Virus record (IMG/VR): IMGVR_UViG_3300025131_000247
Span: 1 to 31,681 of that record
Length of the DNA: 31,681 nucleotides
Source: a virus
Strand: one strand, 5' to 3'
Shown piece by piece: positions 1-7,866 of this stretch (its first letter is position 1; every line of letters begins with the position of its first letter). The notes beneath the pieces were generated by a model, which saw nothing but the letters and a program-made list of their open reading frames with translations, was not told the origin of the DNA and made no database searches. The position numbers and the translations under genes are program-made.

Positions 1-234
1 GCCGGCTGGACTCTCGGCACCGGAAATCCCGCCGCAGGAGCCGGCGCTACTATAGATTATCTTGGCCTAACAAACATAGACTTAAGCGGAAATGCGCGCA
101 ATGATCCGCCTAGTATGGGGTGTTTTGAGGGAGCAGCAGGCTATGGCCATGGCGTTTTAGGAGTTGCATCGGGAGACATTGTAAAAGTTATAGGAGTCGC
201 CGCCGCAGACATTGTGAAAGTGACAGGTGTTTAA
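1..234 (+). CDS. C-terminal end of a surface/fibre-type protein (partial)
   Basis: The reading frame is open from the window edge to a TAA at 232-234 and encodes 77 residues. The N-terminal part is missing. It contains DLSGNARNDPPSMGCFEGA, which resembles the closing segment of many right-handed beta-helix surface proteins (a D-x-x-G-x-x-R ... GA-F/Y-E pattern). It ends in two 11-residue units, GVASGDIVKVI and GVAAADIVKVT, followed by GV. A closely similar pair closes the LamG protein at 10252-11079, so both probably belong to one set of virion adhesion or decoration proteins. The beta-helix assignment is inferred from this short tail only. The next gene begins at the base after the stop, so the two are probably co-transcribed. 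Confidence 0.6.
   Translation, partial: AGWTLGTGNPAAGAGATIDYLGLTNIDLSGNARNDPPSMGCFEGAAGYGHGVLGVASGDIVKVIGVAAADIVKVTGV
160..231 (+). repeat. Tandem 11-residue C-terminal repeat (two copies)
   Basis: Two in-frame 33-nt units (160-192 and 193-225) encode GVASGDIVKVI and GVAAADIVKVT, followed by a truncated third unit, GV. The units are more alike in protein than in DNA, which suggests selection on the peptide. The pair at 10999-11064 has the same period and pattern. Confidence 0.75.
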
Positions 235-630
235 ATGAAGCCAAAAAACCTTAATAAAGTAGCAGAGATCGAAAAAGCGATTGCTAAAAAATATGGCACA
301 GAAACAATTATAAATCCCAAGTCTTTCTGGAGCGACGAAAAAGAAGAAGAATATTTAAAGCAACTCAAAGAATTTTATAAAGAACAATATAAAAAGAAAG
401 AACAAAAAGAGAAAGTTGAGAAAGACGGCTTTTTCCTCCCAAAGAATCTAATTACTAAGGAGAATAAAAGAAATTGTCCTGTGTGCGGGGTGTTTTCTTT
501 TAAGGTGAAAGACGACTTGTACATGACTAAATTCGATTGTTGTTATGATTGCTATATACAACATGTTGAGTTCAATGAAGAGAAGTGGTTAAACGGATGG
601 CGACCAAATATGAATGAGGAGCAAAATTAA
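235..630 (+). CDS. Small C4 zinc-ribbon protein upstream of terminase
   Basis: This 131-residue protein is not assigned to a named family. Residues 1-65 are strongly charged and probably helical, with Lys/Glu-rich runs. The C-terminal half carries CPVC (C81, C84) and, 17-21 residues later, CCYDC (C102, C103, C106), a spacing that fits a four-cysteine zinc ribbon. A conserved-looking EEKWLNGWRPN tail follows. The gene starts directly after the previous stop and its TAA overlaps the next ATG by one base, so it is the first member of a tightly coupled trio with the 198-residue protein and the large terminase. That position suggests a packaging role, but nothing in the sequence proves one. No function is claimed. 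Confidence 0.8.
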   Translation: MKPKNLNKVAEIEKAIAKKYGTETIINPKSFWSDEKEEEYLKQLKEFYKEQYKKKEQKEKVEKDGFFLPKNLITKENKRNCPVCGVFSFKVKDDLYMTKFDCCYDCYIQHVEFNEEKWLNGWRPNMNEEQN

Positions 631-1226
631 TGGCAACTGTATACGAAATTATAAAAGGGCTCAACCAAGCAGCCGCAAACGCTTACGACGGTTCGCAGTA
701 TGAAAAATATGCGGCCGACGGGAAAGCTCGGGACTGCGGCTTAAATCGCGAGAAGGGCGACGCTGTGCTCGATTCAAGAGTGATCGACGGGTTTAATGTG
801 CGCATAGCAGGTCCAAAGCTTATCGTCACTTATCAGACGGAATTAAGAATGAAAGAGTTCCACAACTCTAAACTCGATGAAGAAATCGAACGCGTCTATA
901 AAGGCATTATAAAATTCTTGAAAAAAGAGTATAAAGCAATCACTGGAAATACTATCGCACTCACTCCGGACGACCCCGCCGAGATTTTAGTTCAAAACAT
1001 GTCCAAAATTCGTACATGGGCGGAAGCCAAAAAAGTTTATACAATTGGCGGCCTTAAGGATGTCAAAGACATCGAAGAAGAAAATCTCAGTACGTCGGAT
1101 GAAAAACTGCGCAGCGCTATTGAAAAGTTTTTGGCAATAGGTAAAGATACATACCCAGGCGCAAAAAAGCCCAGCAACGTCAAAGCGCAAAAAGGCGCTA
1201 AGAAAACAAACAATGCCAAAGCGTAA
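630..1226 (+). CDS. Basic-tailed protein directly upstream of terL; possible packaging partner
   Basis: This 198-residue protein has no family that I recognise. It looks like a mixed alpha/beta globular domain (about residues 1-170) followed by a Lys/Ala/Asn-rich tail (PGAKKPSNVKAQKGAKK), the kind of flexible basic tail often used to touch nucleic acid. The ATG at 630 overlaps the preceding stop and has a GAGGAG ribosome site at 616-621. Its own TAA overlaps the terminase ATG (TAATG), so translation is coupled. It sits where many phages place the small terminase subunit, and no other candidate for that subunit is visible in the window. A small-terminase role is positional inference only; no T4 gp16 signature was seen. 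Confidence 0.8.
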   Translation: MATVYEIIKGLNQAAANAYDGSQYEKYAADGKARDCGLNREKGDAVLDSRVIDGFNVRIAGPKLIVTYQTELRMKEFHNSKLDEEIERVYKGIIKFLKKEYKAITGNTIALTPDDPAEILVQNMSKIRTWAEAKKVYTIGGLKDVKDIEEENLSTSDEKLRSAIEKFLAIGKDTYPGAKKPSNVKAQKGAKKTNNAKA

Positions 1227-2812
1227 TGAGCTACAAATTAACAAAAAAAGAGATTCTAAAGGAAGCATTAAAATGCGGCAAAGACCCTCATTACTTTATT
1301 AATAACTACACAAAAATACCGCACCCGGGCCATGGCCTAATTCCCTTCAAAACTTATGACTATCAAGCAGACCTTCTAGAAGTGTTTGCTGATCACCGAT
1401 TTTCAATTATTTTAAAAGCGCGCCAGCTTGGAATTTCTACGATTGTAGGTGGCTATATTGCATGGCTCTTGCTTTTTCATCGTGATAAAAATGTGCTTGT
1501 AGTCGCAACCAAGCTGAGCACTGCGGCCAACTTAGTGCGAAAAGTTAAAGGAATTATTAAGTATTTACCACCATGGCTTTCCCTGTCCAGCATTACTGTA
1601 GATAACAAAAATTCATTTGAATTAGACAATGGGTCTCAAGTAAAAGCCTCTTCCACTTCGGTGGACGCCGGCCGCTCTGAGGCCTTATCTCTTTTAGTAA
1701 TCGACGAGGCTGCTCACGTTGATAACTTGGCTGAATTGTGGACGGCCCTTTATCCTACAATCTCGACAGGCGGCCGCTGCATATCTCTCTCAACACCCAA
1801 CGGTGTCGGCGACTGGTTTCATGAAACGTACACTAAGTCTGACGCAGGTCAAAATGAATTTTTTCCTGTGAAGCTTCATTGGGACGTGCACCCCGAAAGA
1901 GATCAGGAATGGTTTGAGACAGAAACTAAAAACATGAGCAAAAGACAAATAGCCCAGGAGTATGAATGTAATTTTAATACATCGGGCGAAACTGTTATCG
2001 ACGGGGACGACATCCAAGTATTGAAAGAAAAGATTCAAGAACCTAAATACAGGACAGGCGTCGACAGGAACTATTGGATCTGGGAAGAACACAATCAGGA
2101 AAATACTTATTTGCTTGTTGCAGATGTCTCGCGCGGGGACGGTGCTGACTTTTCTGTTTTCCACATCTTTAAACTAGAGACGATGGAAATCATAGCAGAA
2201 TATCAAGGAAAAGTAACTCCGGATTTATTTTCTGAAATAGTTTTTAATGCCGGCCACGAATACGGAAATGCCATGATCGTTGTAGAGAATAACAGCGTTG
2301 GTTTCGCCGTATTAGACAAATTAATAGACAGAGCGTATCCTAACATATACCATTCAATCAAGTCTACGCATGAATATATTGACCAGTATCAGGCAGAAAC
2401 GACATCTAGTGCGGTCGCTGGCTTCACAACCTCTCTTAAAACGCGCCCACTGATAATCGCTAAATTCGAAGAGTTCATAAGAAATAAACTTTTAACTATT
2501 TATTCTAAAAGGTTAATCAACGAATTGGATACTTTTATTTGGAAAAATGGCAGACCCCAAGCTCAGCGTAGTTATAATGACGACTTAATTATGGCTTGCG
2601 CCATCGGCTGCTGGGTGAGAGATACAGCTTTAATTGAGAATCAACGTGATTTAGAGTATAAAAAAGCTTTTTTAAATTGTATAATAACAAATAAAACTCA
2701 TCTCGACACTAAAATTAGCGGGATGCAAAAGCCGGCTCACACTGAAGCCTTTGAAAAAATGGTGGATCAAAAAAATAAAATGAAAGAATTTCTCTGGCTG
2801 CTAAAAGGATAA
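1226..2812 (+). CDS. terL: Large terminase subunit (T4 gp17-like): packaging ATPase and nuclease
   Basis: This 528-residue protein is the motor that threads DNA into the prohead and cuts genome ends. The ATPase domain shows a Walker A-type loop KARQLGIST (64-72), Walker B LLVIDEAAH (156-164, D160 and catalytic-type E161) and a coupling motif LSTPNG (188-193). The RNase H-like nuclease domain shows acidic residues at D300 (LLVADVSRGDGADF), E354 (VVENNSVG) and D452/D453 (DDLIMACAIG), matching the acidic triad of the gp17 family. T4 gp17 is 610 residues, so this is a somewhat shorter but apparently complete version. Its ATG overlaps the upstream stop and the portal gene follows after 5 nt. The identification is secure. 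Confidence 0.97.
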   Translation: MSYKLTKKEILKEALKCGKDPHYFINNYTKIPHPGHGLIPFKTYDYQADLLEVFADHRFSIILKARQLGISTIVGGYIAWLLLFHRDKNVLVVATKLSTAANLVRKVKGIIKYLPPWLSLSSITVDNKNSFELDNGSQVKASSTSVDAGRSEALSLLVIDEAAHVDNLAELWTALYPTISTGGRCISLSTPNGVGDWFHETYTKSDAGQNEFFPVKLHWDVHPERDQEWFETETKNMSKRQIAQEYECNFNTSGETVIDGDDIQVLKEKIQEPKYRTGVDRNYWIWEEHNQENTYLLVADVSRGDGADFSVFHIFKLETMEIIAEYQGKVTPDLFSEIVFNAGHEYGNAMIVVENNSVGFAVLDKLIDRAYPNIYHSIKSTHEYIDQYQAETTSSAVAGFTTSLKTRPLIIAKFEEFIRNKLLTIYSKRLINELDTFIWKNGRPQAQRSYNDDLIMACAIGCWVRDTALIENQRDLEYKKAFLNCIITNKTHLDTKISGMQKPAHTEAFEKMVDQKNKMKEFLWLLKG

Positions 2813-2817
2813 ACTAA

Positions 2818-4815
2818 ATGGTATCAAACAACGAAAAAAACCCTCGAAACCCAAACTCGTCGCTTTATAAAAAATTAACTAAATTATTTTCAGGGCCACT
2901 GATTAATTATCGTTCACAGAATACTCGACAGCTACGCCGTCGCCGCCTAGACAAATATGCAAAATCTTTTAAAGATGTCGCAGGCCAAAAATTTGAAAGA
3001 GTGGGATATAGCCCCTTTGATAATCATTCATCTTACATGATGGGAACTCAGTCGCGGCTACAGCGTTATGCAGATTTTGATCAAATGGAGTTCACACCGG
3101 AAATTGCATCAGCATTAGATATATATGCGGATGAAATGACCACCCACACCGGTATCAAGAAGGTTCTTCAAATTGAGTCCAACGACGAGGAAGTAAAAGC
3201 AATTTTGCACACGCTTTTTTACAACGTTTTAAATGTTGAATTTAATTTATTCGGTTGGTCGCGGACGATGTGTAAATATGGTGATTTTTATTTATATCTT
3301 GATATCGACGCGGAGTTGGGGATTAAACAAGTTATTGGTCTTCCTAGCCAGGAGATCGAGCGCCTAGAAGGCAAAGATAAAAGCAATTCAAACTACGTAC
3401 AGTTTCAATGGAATTCTGGGGGCGTCACATTTGAGAACTGGCAGGTTGCTCAATTTAGAATTTTAGGGAATGATAAGTTTGCTCCATATGGAACATCCAT
3501 TTTAGACGGAGCAAGGAGAATTTGGCGTCAATTGGTTTTGTTAGAGGATGCAATGATGGCGTACCGTATCGTACGAGCCCCCGAAAGAAGAATTTTTAAA
3601 GTGGACGTAGGAAATATCCCTCCCCAAGATGTTGAACAATATATGCAACGCATCATCACTTCCATGAAACGCAATCAGGTTGTAGACCCAGAGTCTGGTC
3701 GCGTCGATTTGCGCTACAATCCGATGAGCATTGAAGAGGACTATTTTATTCCTGTACGCGGTGGAGTCGGCACTGAAATCACAAGTCTCCCCGGGGGCAC
3801 CTACACGGGCGATATCGACGATGTTAAATATTTGAGAGATAAGTTATTTTCCGCTCTCAAAATTCCGGCCTCCTATCTGTCTCGCGGCGAAGGCGGCGAC
3901 GAAGACAAAGCAACGTTGGCCCAAAAGGATATTCGTTTTGCCAGAACGGTGCAGCGGCTTCAGCGGTCTGTTATAACGGAATTAGAAAAAATTGCCATTA
4001 TTCATTTATATACTTTGGGTTATCGCGGCGATGACTTGCTAACTTTTAACCTTAAGCTTCATAACCCCTCTAGAATCGCAGAAATGCAAGAGCTTGAACA
4101 GTGGAGTACCAAGTTTACGACTGCTACATCGGCTATGGAAGGGTTCTTTAGCAAGCGATGGATCGCCCGAAATCTATTTGACATGTCCGAAGAAGAGTTT
4201 TTGCGCAATCAGAGAGAGCTATTTTATGATTCGGCTATAACTCAAGCACTTGAAATGGGCGCCGCTGCCGGCGCCCCCGGCGGAATGGGCGGGGGAGGTC
4301 TAGGTGCCTTTGGTGCCGATATGGGCGCCCTTGGAGGCGAAGAGCTGGGTCTACCCGAAGAAGGGGGCGAGCCAGGAGCAACATCCCCCGAAGAGGGGCC
4401 AGGCCCAGAACCCGGCGCCACGGGCGAGTCCGGAGCCGACACGGCCCTCTTAGCGGCACCCGGCAAGCGTGACGATGCTGGCTGGACGCGAGTAAAAGTT
4501 AAAAGGGACGGCTCGTATGTCACACCCAAGTCAAAAGGAAAAGCGTATACCCCCGTAAAAGCGGACAAGCGGCATGCCGGCGCCAGGAAGCGACACTTCC
4601 GCGCGCAAGGCGCCCATGAGTTGGCGCGCCTTCCGCGCCGCCAAGTCAGCGCGCTCCCCGACGGCGCTTCGGAATTACTTGGGCTTGGAAAAGGCATTTC
4701 TGAAAATAAAGAAACTAATTATAATAATGAAGAGCGTAAGTTGTTTGAAATGAATCAGAGCATAAAGAACTTAATAGACGAACTGGAACAAAAAGATGAT
4801 GCTAAAGCACAATAA
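2818..4815 (+). CDS. gp20: Portal vertex protein (T4 gp20-like)
   Basis: This 665-residue protein is the expected dodecameric portal through which DNA enters and leaves the head. Residues about 90-470 carry a gp20-type core: FTPEIASALDIYADEMTT near residue 100, then a clip/stem region ending in KIPASYLSRGEGGDEDKATL and QKDIRFARTVQRLQRSVI. It is about 140 residues longer than T4 gp20 (524). The extra part is at the C-terminus: a Gly/Ala/Pro-rich run, a basic stretch (residues about 555-625) and a final helical segment. The DNA encoding the extension (about 4255-4680) is visibly richer in G+C than the rest of the gene. The last 20 nt overlap the next gene. The core identification is secure; the role of the extension is unknown. 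Confidence 0.95.
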   Translation: MVSNNEKNPRNPNSSLYKKLTKLFSGPLINYRSQNTRQLRRRRLDKYAKSFKDVAGQKFERVGYSPFDNHSSYMMGTQSRLQRYADFDQMEFTPEIASALDIYADEMTTHTGIKKVLQIESNDEEVKAILHTLFYNVLNVEFNLFGWSRTMCKYGDFYLYLDIDAELGIKQVIGLPSQEIERLEGKDKSNSNYVQFQWNSGGVTFENWQVAQFRILGNDKFAPYGTSILDGARRIWRQLVLLEDAMMAYRIVRAPERRIFKVDVGNIPPQDVEQYMQRIITSMKRNQVVDPESGRVDLRYNPMSIEEDYFIPVRGGVGTEITSLPGGTYTGDIDDVKYLRDKLFSALKIPASYLSRGEGGDEDKATLAQKDIRFARTVQRLQRSVITELEKIAIIHLYTLGYRGDDLLTFNLKLHNPSRIAEMQELEQWSTKFTTATSAMEGFFSKRWIARNLFDMSEEEFLRNQRELFYDSAITQALEMGAAAGAPGGMGGGGLGAFGADMGALGGEELGLPEEGGEPGATSPEEGPGPEPGATGESGADTALLAAPGKRDDAGWTRVKVKRDGSYVTPKSKGKAYTPVKADKRHAGARKRHFRAQGAHELARLPRRQVSALPDGASELLGLGKGISENKETNYNNEERKLFEMNQSIKNLIDELEQKDDAKAQ

Positions 4816-5617
4816 AAAAAGAAATACAGCCTTTCTTTACGAGGTTTTGATAAGAGAGGTAACTAAGCTATCCGTAGAAAAAGATAAAAACTATAGGGAT
4901 AGAGTTATATCTATTTTAAAGCACTCCTTTCATAAAAATACGGAGATGGGCAAAGAGCTGCGCCTGTTTAAAGACCTTTTGGAAACGCGCGCCATGAGCG
5001 CGCGCGCCGCAGACAAGTTAATCCAAGAGACGAAACAAGAATATGAAATGCTGGATACAAAAAAGATCTTTGAGGAACAGAGCAGCCTAATCGGCCTTGT
5101 TAACAAAGAGTTTTCTAAAGAAGTGTTTTCTAATTTTGTGCCTAATTATAAAGATATCGCTACCTTATCCCAAATATTTGGAAAAAGTGTCACTACAAAA
5201 AAACGTGTGATCCTAGAAGAAAAAGTTCTGAACAAAATGACGTCAGAAAATGGGGCCGCGACAGCAAAAGGCACCCCTCTATCGGGATTGGTAGTAAAGA
5301 AGTTTGTCGAAAGATTTAATAACAAGTATAGCACCTCTCTTTTGGAGAATCAGAAAAAATTGTTAAATAAGTTTATTCTTTCTTTCTTAGACAGCGGCGC
5401 AGATTTTAAAGTTTATTTAAACGAGGAGCTTCATTCTTTAAAGGAAAAGATTGGGACCTCTTTTGACCTTCCCGAGTTAAAAGAAGATGAGGGCCTATCT
5501 TTAAAAATGAAAAAAGTTAAAGAACTTTTAGAACAATCCCACACAATACCCACAGATAGGGCTTTTCTTGAACAAGTTTTAAAAATACAAACTTTAGCTA
5601 GTGAGATTGATTCCTGA
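4796..5617 (+). CDS. Unrecognised helical protein after the portal gene
   Basis: This 273-residue, lysine- and glutamate-rich protein looks almost entirely helical and has no transmembrane segment or enzymatic motif that I can see. Two ATGs stand at 4796 and 4799; both lie inside the portal gene, giving an overlap of about 20 nt and suggesting coupled translation. In T4 the genes between portal (20) and protease (21) are 67 and 68, which encode prohead-core proteins. The location and composition fit a core or head-assembly factor, but there is no sequence match I can point to. The N-terminus (KRNTAFLYEVLIREV) looks like a conserved block. Function not assigned. Confidence 0.85.
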   Translation: MMLKHNKKRNTAFLYEVLIREVTKLSVEKDKNYRDRVISILKHSFHKNTEMGKELRLFKDLLETRAMSARAADKLIQETKQEYEMLDTKKIFEEQSSLIGLVNKEFSKEVFSNFVPNYKDIATLSQIFGKSVTTKKRVILEEKVLNKMTSENGAATAKGTPLSGLVVKKFVERFNNKYSTSLLENQKKLLNKFILSFLDSGADFKVYLNEELHSLKEKIGTSFDLPELKEDEGLSLKMKKVKELLEQSHTIPTDRAFLEQVLKIQTLASEIDS

Positions 5618-6153
5618 TGGCACTTAAAGTAACAGTTGAAAATCCAATCGATGCTCGCGTAAGATTAAAAGCACGCAAAACATTAGATGGAAATATATTG
5701 ATTTTAGACCACCCAGAAATAGACATCGTGTTGGCGCCCAAAAATAAAAAAGTTTTAGCATTGCCGAAGAAAAAATATGGCGACCACATTTATGCCACGC
5801 AATCACGGTTGTTTGATCATTTGGCCAGGCAGGGCGTCATCGACCCGGGCTCCGTTCATAGCGGAAATATTTATGGGTCGTTGGAGGGGGTCATTCTGGA
5901 GAGTACTGATGCGACTCAAGTGGATTCTGTTCAAATGACATTTTATTCTGTTGCTAACTTTTTAATCCAAGAAAAGCCACATTATGATGCCATCGAGAGA
6001 TATGAAGTTGATTTTGAGGAAGAGCTATTAGAGCCCACCGACGCAGATTCTACGCGTCTCGGCCAGGTCCCGCATAAAAAACGACAAGGCACCATGACAC
6101 AGTATGCCGGTATCAACACTGCATATGGTTTATATGGAATGTATGAAGAATAA
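5617..6153 (+). CDS. Unrecognised protein between portal and prohead protease
   Basis: This 178-residue protein is not recognised. The first half looks beta-rich (VTVENPIDARVRLKARKTLDGNILI), the middle is mixed, and the end is acidic then Gly/Tyr-rich (YAGINTAYGLYGMYEE). Its ATG overlaps the preceding stop by one base (TGATG), so it is coupled to the upstream helical gene. Its position between portal and protease suggests a head-assembly or virion role by context only. No cysteine motif, signal peptide or membrane segment is apparent. Confidence 0.85.
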   Translation: MALKVTVENPIDARVRLKARKTLDGNILILDHPEIDIVLAPKNKKVLALPKKKYGDHIYATQSRLFDHLARQGVIDPGSVHSGNIYGSLEGVILESTDATQVDSVQMTFYSVANFLIQEKPHYDAIERYEVDFEEELLEPTDADSTRLGQVPHKKRQGTMTQYAGINTAYGLYGMYEE

Positions 6154-6162
6154 GAGGTATAA

Positions 6163-6492
6163 ATGCAATTAATATATTTTATCTTAGCAGCTTACGGCTT
6201 AACTCAAATTTTAATTTTCGGTTCAATTTTCAATAAAATACGCCCCTCAAAAAATTGGCTACATGGTTTTGGAAAACTATTTCATTGCCCTTTATGTATG
6301 GGCTTCTGGTCCGGAGCGTTTTTGTTTGGAATTAATAGATACACAGAACTATTTACTTTTGAGTACAACTTAACTAATGCACTTATTTTAGGTTGCTTAA
6401 CCTCTGGGACTACTTATTTAATGGGAGTTCTAGTTAATGATTTCGGGTTTAAAATAACCCACAAAAACGAAGGAGAATGTAATCATGATTAA
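6163..6492 (+). CDS. Small membrane protein, DUF1360-like
   Basis: This 109-residue protein has hydrophobic segments at about residues 3-25, 43-57 and 71-92, so it is probably an inner-membrane protein with three passes. The motif HCPLCMGFWSG (residues 41-51, C42 and C45) resembles the CxxCxxFW signature of the DUF1360 family of small bacterial and phage membrane proteins, whose function is not known to me. An AAGAGG-type ribosome site precedes the ATG. A membrane protein inside a head-morphogenesis cluster is unusual. It could anchor prohead assembly to the membrane or act in superinfection exclusion; both are guesses. The last 8 nt overlap the next small ORF. Confidence 0.8.
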   Translation: MQLIYFILAAYGLTQILIFGSIFNKIRPSKNWLHGFGKLFHCPLCMGFWSGAFLFGINRYTELFTFEYNLTNALILGCLTSGTTYLMGVLVNDFGFKITHKNEGECNHD

Positions 6493-6577
6493 GAAAAGAT
6501 GGATGTTACGACCGGTTGCCCATTGTTGTGGCGGCTCCAGTATCGCGCGGGTAACGCCCGCTTTAGAGGAAAAATAA
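6485..6577 (+). CDS. 30-residue ORF, MIKKRWMLRPVAHC...
   Basis: A complete 30-codon frame runs from ATG at 6485 to TAA at 6575-6577, and the prohead protease ATG begins at the next base. A strong Shine-Dalgarno sequence GAAGGAG (6469-6475) lies 9 nt upstream and serves no other start. The ORF overlaps the preceding gene by 8 nt. The peptide begins with a basic stretch, contains CCGGSS in the middle and ends acidic (EEK). Without this ORF, the 85 nt before the protease gene would be an isolated gap in an otherwise gapless cluster. No family is recognised. It could be a tiny prohead-core component, as T4 has very small proteins in this interval. Confidence 0.6.
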   Translation: MIKKRWMLRPVAHCCGGSSIARVTPALEEK

Positions 6578-7180
6578 ATGTCAAAAACACTTTTACGAGA
6601 GTTTTATCAATTAAAATGCGATGACCGGGGCTGCCAAGATTTACTGACGGAATCTGAAAAGAAGCAAGTTAGCGAAGGCGCCCTCATCTTTCCGGCCAAG
6701 CTGCAAGAATCAGATGCAGTAAATGGCAATGGCCGCGTATACCCTCATAATGTCTTAACACGTGAAGTCAAAAATTATATGAAGCTCGTGGAAGAGGGCC
6801 GCGCCATCGGAGAGTGTGATCATCCCGACGAAAGCGTGATTAATTTGAAGAATGCCTCTCACATGGTCAATAGGCTTTGGTGGGATGGCAAAAGCCTGCT
6901 GGGGTCTATCAAGGTTCTCAACACCCCATCGGGAAACGTTTTGCGGGGCCTATATGAAAGCGGCGTAATGTTCGGTTTTTCATCTCGCGCATTAGGATCC
7001 CTAAAAGAGGACAAAGGTTCACAAATAGTACAAGAAGATCTTCAATTAATTTGTTTCGACGCTGTGTCCGAGCCCTCTGCGCCCGGAGCCTATATGATAC
7101 GCGAGGGCATGGAAAAAGGCTTGAATCAAATTTTCACAAAAGGGGACAGAATTAACCGCGCCCTCAATAATATATTATAA
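6578..7180 (+). CDS. gp21: Prohead core protease (T4 gp21-like)
   Basis: This 200-residue protein is close to T4 gp21 in length (212). Gp21-type proteases are serine proteases with a herpesvirus-assemblin fold. They degrade the scaffold and trim capsid proteins after L/I-x-E. The expected catalytic histidine is in GECDHPDE (H82), and the serine block is GVMFGFSSRALGS (S135/S136, the FSSR pattern). Other family-like blocks are NGNGRVYPHNVL (residues 49-60) and NASHMVNRLWWDGKSLLG. The ATG at 6578 directly follows the stop of the 30-residue ORF and has an AGAGGA ribosome site about 9 nt upstream. The likely targets, scaffold and major capsid, lie downstream with matching L-x-E sites. Confidence 0.95.
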   Translation: MSKTLLREFYQLKCDDRGCQDLLTESEKKQVSEGALIFPAKLQESDAVNGNGRVYPHNVLTREVKNYMKLVEEGRAIGECDHPDESVINLKNASHMVNRLWWDGKSLLGSIKVLNTPSGNVLRGLYESGVMFGFSSRALGSLKEDKGSQIVQEDLQLICFDAVSEPSAPGAYMIREGMEKGLNQIFTKGDRINRALNNIL

Positions 7181-7189
7181 GAGAGTAAA

Positions 7190-7618
7190 ATGAAAAGAGC
7201 AGAACTAAAAACCATCCTTAAACCACTCATCACACAATGCGTCAAAGAGGTTCTTCTGGAAGAAGGCGTCCTTTCTAGTGTCGTTGCCGAAGTTGTAAGG
7301 GGAGTATCGCCAGTCCTAACAGAGAGGCGGCAATCAACACCACCAGACAACTCTAAACAACAAGCACTCCTCGAACAACAGCGACGCCAAGTGGAAGAAG
7401 AAAAACACCAGAGGCTAAAAGAGCAGAAAAGAAAAGTGCTTGACGCCACCGGCTTCGGCAGCGAAATATTCGAGGGTGTAAGGCCACTCACAGAGGGGGG
7501 AAACCCTGGCAGTGGCCCTTCACCGGGCGCCCTAGCGGGTACTGACCCTGGCGACGCTGGCATAGATATAAGCGGCATCATGGCGCTCGGAGGCGACAAG
7601 TGGAAAAATCTTGTCTAG
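7190..7618 (+). CDS. Small helical protein following the protease gene
   Basis: This 142-residue protein is not assigned to a named family. Residues 1-40 look helical (MKRAELKTILKPLITQCVKE). Residues about 53-88 are a Gln/Glu/Lys/Arg-rich probable coiled coil. The C-terminal third is Gly/Pro-rich and ends in a motif-like block, IDISGIMALGGDKWKNLV. A short helical N-terminus, coiled coil and flexible tail are compatible with a scaffold or minor virion component, and the position after the protease supports a head-related role. Nothing catalytic is visible. It ends 20 nt before the bS21 gene. Confidence 0.8.
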   Translation: MKRAELKTILKPLITQCVKEVLLEEGVLSSVVAEVVRGVSPVLTERRQSTPPDNSKQQALLEQQRRQVEEEKHQRLKEQKRKVLDATGFGSEIFEGVRPLTEGGNPGSGPSPGALAGTDPGDAGIDISGIMALGGDKWKNLV

Positions 7619-7638
7619 ACACAGAGAGGAAGCAGTAA

Positions 7639-7866
7639 ATGGCAGTAAGACCTATTAATGTTGAAGTAAAACCAAGGTACGAAAATGAAAATATAGAAAG
7701 AATGGTGCGGAGATTTACAAAAAAATGTAAAAAGGAGCGCATTATTGAAAATTTTAGGAATCGTACTCGATATGAAAAGCCATCTGTTAAGAGAAAGAAA
7801 GAGAAGGCGCGCCGCAAAAAAGTTTTAGAGAAATTAAGAATCGAAAGAGAAAAGAAATTAAACTAA
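7639..7866 (+). CDS. rpsU: Ribosomal protein bS21 homologue encoded by the phage
   Basis: This 75-residue, strongly basic protein aligns along its length with bacterial bS21 (E. coli, 71 residues). The block ENENIERMVRRFTKKCKK matches E. coli ENEPFDVALRRFKRSCEK, and YEKPSVKRKKEKA matches YEKPTTERKRAKA. bS21 sits on the 30S platform next to the anti-Shine-Dalgarno helix and takes part in translation initiation. bS21 genes are known in other aquatic phages. Here the gene lies inside the structural cluster, preceded by an AGAGAGGA ribosome site (7622-7629). The first copy of the recurrent CTATTTA leader motif begins at the base after its stop. Late expression with virion genes is inferred from position. 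Confidence 0.93.
   Translation: MAVRPINVEVKPRYENENIERMVRRFTKKCKKERIIENFRNRTRYEKPSVKRKKEKARRKKVLEKLRIEREKKLN

Noticed and set aside
2494-2504. AACTATTTATT match inside the terminase gene
   Set aside because: It is within coding sequence and far from any start codon. Recorded because it, together with AACTATTTAC at 6348-6357, shows the motif is not exclusively intergenic.
4242-4697. A 151-codon minus-strand open frame
   Set aside because: It lies wholly within the G+C-rich portal extension, where stops are rare by composition; no ribosome site, and the protein is Pro/Ala/Ser low complexity.
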